From CBDUWP01 sp965370955 (GTDB taxonomy: Bacteria; Planctomycetota; Phycisphaerae; Sedimentisphaerales; Anaerobacaceae), in contig CBDUWP010000054.1 in NCBI GenBank assembly GCA_965370955.1, positions 1 through 9,762 of the forward strand: a stretch of DNA of 9,762 nt, in the 5' to 3' direction. A model generated the notes under the pieces. It was not told the DNA's origin, ran no database searches, and worked only from the letters and a program-made list of their open reading frames with translations. The translations under genes were made by a program, and so were the position numbers. Below are positions 8,002 to 9,762 of the stretch, in pieces (the first letter of the stretch is position 1; each line of letters starts with the position of its first letter).

Positions 8002-8097
8002 GGGTCAAAAATGACCATAAATTGGCAAAACTTTCCATTTCTTTCCAAAACTTACCCAAAAATTACAACTTTTGCTCCCTTTTTGACCCTTTTTTTT
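8002..8097 (+). terminator. Long-range inverted repeat ending in T8
   Basis: GGGTCAAAAA (8002-8011) is exactly complementary to TTTTTGACCC (8080-8089), with 68 bases between. Flanking G-U pairs could lengthen the stem, and eight T follow (8090-8097), as in an intrinsic terminator on the + strand. Part of the left arm can instead form a local hairpin, GGTCA (8003-8007) with TGACC (8012-8016). The large loop makes termination uncertain, and no + strand gene lies directly upstream. The intervening bases hold two imperfect copies of CCAAAACTT. Confidence 0.35.
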
Positions 8098-8169
8098 AGG
8101 CTGATTGTCTAAATGGTATGAAAATGTTGCAAAATCAGAATTTTGGCCGTACAAACTGCCTATTTCACC

Positions 8170-8640
8170 TATTTTGGCGAGCCGAGCGGATAAGTGGGCT
8201 GAGCCGAGCGGGGCTGGTGGACAAAAAGTTGAGTGACTGTCGCGGCGGCAGGCGGGGGAGAACCAGAAAAAAATCGCAGGCAAAAAGCGAGTGAAATTTG
8301 TGCCGGCGGACAAAGGCTTCGGCTGGCGGGGGAGCCACCGGTAGAAAAAATGGAGTGAGTGGTGGCAATCGGCGCGGGGGGAAATATGCGAGCGGTACGG
8401 GTGGACAAAAGTTGGATGGCGGGGAGGAAAAATTCGTGCAGGGAAAAATAGGAATGCGCAAAATGAAAAAAAAGTGCGGGCGAGTGGACCGACGAGCGGG
8501 TGAAGTTTTGCGAGGTTGGGTTGACATAGTTTTTTTAGGGGGACATGGTGACATTGGGCGGCGGCACGGTTGGGGACGGGAAAATTTGGTGGCGGGAAGA
8601 CGGCGGCCCAAAAGTGGGATCAGCGGCGCGGGAATTTGAA
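8170..8640. repeat. G-skewed block with degenerate ~90-base units
   Basis: The + strand of this block is very rich in G and poor in C, with runs such as GCGGGGGAG and GCGGGGGGAAA. An 11-base direct repeat GAGCCGAGCGG occurs at 8179 and 8201. A motif like GTGGACAAAA recurs at about 8217 (GTGGACAAAAAG), 8306 (GCGGACAAAG), 8401 (GTGGACAAAAG) and 8484 (GTGGACC), 83-95 bases apart. After the first two, GGC(A/T)GGCGGGGGAG and an AGAAAAAAT segment follow, which suggests a decayed tandem repeat. Open frames here have low-complexity Arg/Gly- or Pro-rich translations and no recognisable start signals, so I call no gene. Confidence 0.5.
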
Positions 8641-8661
8641 GTTGGTTCGGTTCCTTGATGA

Positions 8662-8702
8662 GAGATTGCCGCAGTCGGTCGCAAACCTCCTTCGCAATGA
8701 CA
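8662..8702. repeat. Dispersed GCAATGACA-type repeat, copy 1
   Basis: This 41-base element begins GAGATTGCCGCAGTCGG and ends TCGCAATGACA. A copy of the same length lies at 9088-9128. Read on the other strand it has the form TGTCATTGCGA...GCAATCTC, a type of dispersed intergenic repeat I recall from many bacterial genomes. Ends are conserved between the copies and the centre differs. It abuts the 78-bp duplicated module and shares 8692-8702 with it. Confidence 0.7.
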
Positions 8703-8769
8703 ATCAAAAGCAATAAGCCACAGAGATCACAGAGAACAGCGGAGATATTAAAAACTATTAGCCACAGAG
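8692..8769. repeat. 78-bp duplicated module, copy 1
   Basis: Identical to 8976-9053 except for T at 8704 where the other copy has A at 8988; the offset is 284 bases. It holds one full 44-bp unit (8717-8760, starting GCCACAGAGATCACAGAGAA and ending ACTATTA) and the first nine bases of a second unit. The second unit is then cut off by a 10-bp tandem array. CCACAGAG-type intergenic repeats are familiar from PVC-type genomes. Such close identity implies recent duplication or gene conversion. Confidence 0.85.
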
Positions 8770-8829
8770 CTTCGACATATTTCGACATACTTCGACATAC
8801 TTCAACATACTTCGACATGCTTCGACCGG
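8770..8829. repeat. Six-copy 10-bp tandem repeat
   Basis: Six consecutive 10-bp units with consensus CTTCGACATA: CTTCGACATA, TTTCGACATA, CTTCGACATA, CTTCAACATA, CTTCGACATG and CTTCGACCGG, with a partial CTTCC after. It begins exactly where the second CCACAGAG unit is interrupted. The period is close to one helical turn. Frames across it give MSKYVE-like peptides on the minus strand, which I regard as repeat translation. Confidence 0.85.
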
Positions 8830-8975
8830 CTTCCCCCTTCGCCCTGCGGGCTTCGGAGGACAGGCAGCATCCGGCTCAATGATCGATTGGAGTATGTGAG
8901 CGAAAACACAATCTAAACAAACCCCGCCATAGTGATCCGTCCGTCGCCATAATTCGGCTATGGAGGACAAGACGC
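8830..8975. other. Spacer with short inverted repeats, no gene
   Basis: This stretch separates the two 78-bp modules. It contains GCCC-TGC-GGGC near its start and nested inverted repeats farther on: CCATAG (8927-8932) with CTATGG (8958-8963), and CCATA (8947-8951) with TATGG (8959-8963). The two hairpins share the right arm and exclude each other. No credible coding region is visible. Confidence 0.4.
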
Positions 8976-9053
8976 TCGCAATGACAAACAAAAGCAATAA
9001 GCCACAGAGATCACAGAGAACAGCGGAGATATTAAAAACTATTAGCCACAGAG
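8976..9053. repeat. 78-bp duplicated module, copy 2
   Basis: Second copy of the module at 8692-8769, with one mismatch. Here the second 44-bp-type unit continues past the duplication as a diverged copy (9045 to about 9083, with AATAACGG in place of AACAGCGG). This shows the longer, uninterrupted arrangement. Confidence 0.85.
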
Positions 9054-9087
9054 AGCACAGAGAATAACGGAGATATTAAAAAAAAAC

Positions 9088-9128
9088 GAGATTGCCGCAG
9101 TCGGCCTACGGCCTCCCTCGCAATGACA
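9088..9128. repeat. Dispersed GCAATGACA-type repeat, copy 2
   Basis: This 41-base element has the same outer sequences as 8662-8702 but a different core, GGCCTACGGCC, which is itself an inverted repeat (GGCC-TAC-GGCC). The core in copy 1 is not palindromic in the same way. It directly follows the diverged CCACAGAG unit. Confidence 0.7.
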
Positions 9129-9146
9129 GCCTTGAGATCAATGGCA

Positions 9147-9230
9147 AAGTGAATTTACTTTACGGTCAGGTCAATTTACTTTACGATTAAGTCAGTTTAC
9201 TTTGCGGCTAAGTCAATTGACTTTACGGCT
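9147..9230. repeat. Four-copy 21-bp array of dyad-symmetric sites
   Basis: Four contiguous 21-bp units start at 9147, 9168, 9189 and 9210. Each begins with a version of AAGTCAATTTACTT followed by seven bases such as TACGGCT shifted in register. In unit 4 the first 14 bases, AAGTCAATTGACTT, are a perfect palindrome; units 1-3 are imperfect palindromes with the same centre. A 21-bp period equals two helical turns, so all sites face the same side of the DNA. The array ends about 140 bases before a TATAAT box. It may be an operator array or a common intergenic minisatellite. Confidence 0.8.
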
Positions 9231-9302
9231 TAGAAATATGCTAAAAGGCCCGTTAAGGCGGCTGTTTGCAATATAAGTCGTTTATTTTAAGGGAGTTAGG
9301 CG

Positions 9303-9327
9303 AAAAAACCGCAAAAAAGGCGAAAAA
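9303..9327. promoter_or_regulatory. Three phased A-tracts (curved DNA)
   Basis: A6 (9303-9308), A6 (9313-9318) and A5 (9323-9327) start exactly 10 bases apart. Such phasing is known to bend DNA. They lie 43-67 bases upstream of the TATAAT at 9370, a usual position for bends or UP-type elements that help a promoter. Confidence 0.5.
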
Positions 9328-9369
9328 TTAGAAGAGACGGCAACTTCTTATACAGAAACCAGCAGAGTG

Positions 9370-9375
9370 TATAAT
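9370..9375 (+). promoter_or_regulatory. Candidate -10 box of the rightmost gene
   Basis: A perfect TATAAT lies 33 bases before the ATG at 9409. No good -35 hexamer is found 16-18 bases upstream (the best stretch reads TTATAC), so it may depend on an activator or the A-tracts upstream. Confidence 0.45.
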
Positions 9376-9408
9376 CACTGTTAGTCTCAATTTTATGAAA
9401 GTAAAATC

Positions 9409-9762
9409 ATGATAAAACAAATTGGCAACTATTTTCTAACACAAGAAATCGATTCTGCTCAAGGGTTGATAGAATTTTCAGAAGAAGAATACTTTATGGC
9501 TGAAAATTTAGAGATGAAGCGAATACTAGAAGATGAGAAGATGTTCAATGGAAGCAGCGTAGAGTTTGCTTCTATTCCTTGGGAATCTACAACAATTGGT
9601 TCTACTAAAGGAAGGATTTATAAAATTTGTTTACAACTAAATAGTACAAGCAAGAAAAATGCTAAAAAAGTTTTTAATACAGTGGTGGATTTTATTAACA
9701 AAGAGGTTGGTAGATACAACGAGCACCCCTTTCTCTCCGATAAATATATCTGGGATACCACT
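9409..9762 (+). CDS. Unknown protein, N-terminal part, cut by window edge
   Basis: I do not recognise this gene. The frame is open for 118 codons from ATG 9409 to the last base of the window, with no stop, so the 3' part is missing. The product begins MIKQIGNYFLTQEIDSAQG. It is rich in Glu, Lys and Asn, with no signal peptide or membrane segment visible. It contains an acidic stretch (EFSEEEYF, about 22-29), a possible strand IYKICLQLN and a likely helix KKNAKKVFNTVVDFINKEVG (about 83-102), which suggests a mixed alpha/beta soluble protein. No Shine-Dalgarno is clear. A five-codon ORF (9395-9412) overlaps the start as ATGA. Codon use is AT-rich, and the gene lies beyond a repeat island, so acquisition by transfer is possible but not shown. 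A later in-frame ATG exists at codon 30, but the first ATG fits the TATAAT box better. Confidence 0.65.
   Translation, partial: MIKQIGNYFLTQEIDSAQGLIEFSEEEYFMAENLEMKRILEDEKMFNGSSVEFASIPWESTTIGSTKGRIYKICLQLNSTSKKNAKKVFNTVVDFINKEVGRYNEHPFLSDKYIWDTT

Noticed and set aside
7844..8313. Minus-strand frames upstream of hom
   Set aside because: They overlap the hom promoters and the long-range inverted repeat and show no recognisable motifs.
8298..8639. 113-codon plus-strand ORF in the G-rich block
   Set aside because: The Gly/Arg/Lys-rich translation is explained by base composition, and there is no ribosome site.
8165..8818. 217-codon minus-strand ORF
   Set aside because: It reads through the 10-bp array, the CCACAGAG unit and the G-skewed block, giving Pro/Arg-rich low-complexity sequence with no domain.
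8692..9230. CRISPR array
   Set aside because: Repeats are of several kinds, contiguous rather than separated by unique spacers of even length, and no cas gene is present.
9147..9230. Plasmid-type iterons of a replication origin
   Set aside because: The 21-bp spacing is suggestive, but there is no rep gene, DnaA box cluster or plasmid gene, and the flanking genes are chromosomal.
7885..9408. Insertion sequence or transposon
   Set aside because: No transposase fragment, clear terminal inverted repeats or target duplication could be found around the repeat island.
7885..9408. tRNA, rRNA or known riboswitch
   Set aside because: I saw no cloverleaf, CCA-adjacent acceptor stem, rRNA signature or known aptamer core in either strand.

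Overview
The window looks like a chromosomal segment of a moderately AT-rich bacterium. A Planctomycetota/PVC-type lineage (for instance Phycisphaerae or Sedimentisphaerales) is my best guess. It rests on remembered gene-order and repeat style: pnp followed by a sensorless histidine kinase and an NtrC-type regulator, an archaeal-type phosphoglycerate-mutase-like enzyme next to homoserine dehydrogenase, and weak Shine-Dalgarno sites at several genes. Nothing here proves the taxonomy.

Left part (1-4418, + strand): a complete polynucleotide phosphorylase gene (pnp) is followed, after a hairpin and a candidate promoter, by a two-gene signalling unit. The unit encodes a small soluble histidine kinase with no sensor domain and a full-length sigma-54-dependent response regulator (receiver, AAA+, Fis-type HTH). 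The two signalling genes are 12 bases apart and probably work as a pair.

Middle part (4419-7884, - strand): a convergent three-gene operon runs leftward. Homoserine dehydrogenase (hom) comes first, then an ApgM-family alkaline-phosphatase-superfamily enzyme, then a membrane-anchored staphylococcal-type nuclease whose start overlaps the preceding stop (TAATG). The hom-ApgM pairing suggests the ApgM-like enzyme may supply the homoserine kinase step of threonine synthesis rather than, or in addition to, glycolytic mutase activity. Two possible sigma-70-type promoters precede hom. A short GC-rich block separates the convergent units.

Right part (about 7885-9408) is roughly 1.5 kb in which I find no credible gene. 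It is a repeat island. It holds a long-range inverted repeat ending in a T8 tract, a strongly G-skewed block with degenerate units spaced about 90 bases apart, two 41-base dispersed repeats with GCAATGACA ends, a 78-bp duplicated module built on a 44-bp CCACAGAG unit, a six-copy 10-bp tandem array, and a four-copy 21-bp array of dyad-symmetric sites. Three A-tracts in exact 10-bp phase and a TATAAT box follow. They lead into a gene of unknown function that starts at 9409 and runs off the right edge.

The most interesting points are the possible non-classical homoserine kinase, the attenuator-like alternative pairing at 8002-8097, and the layered upstream region of the unknown gene. I did not find a convincing wholly new system.
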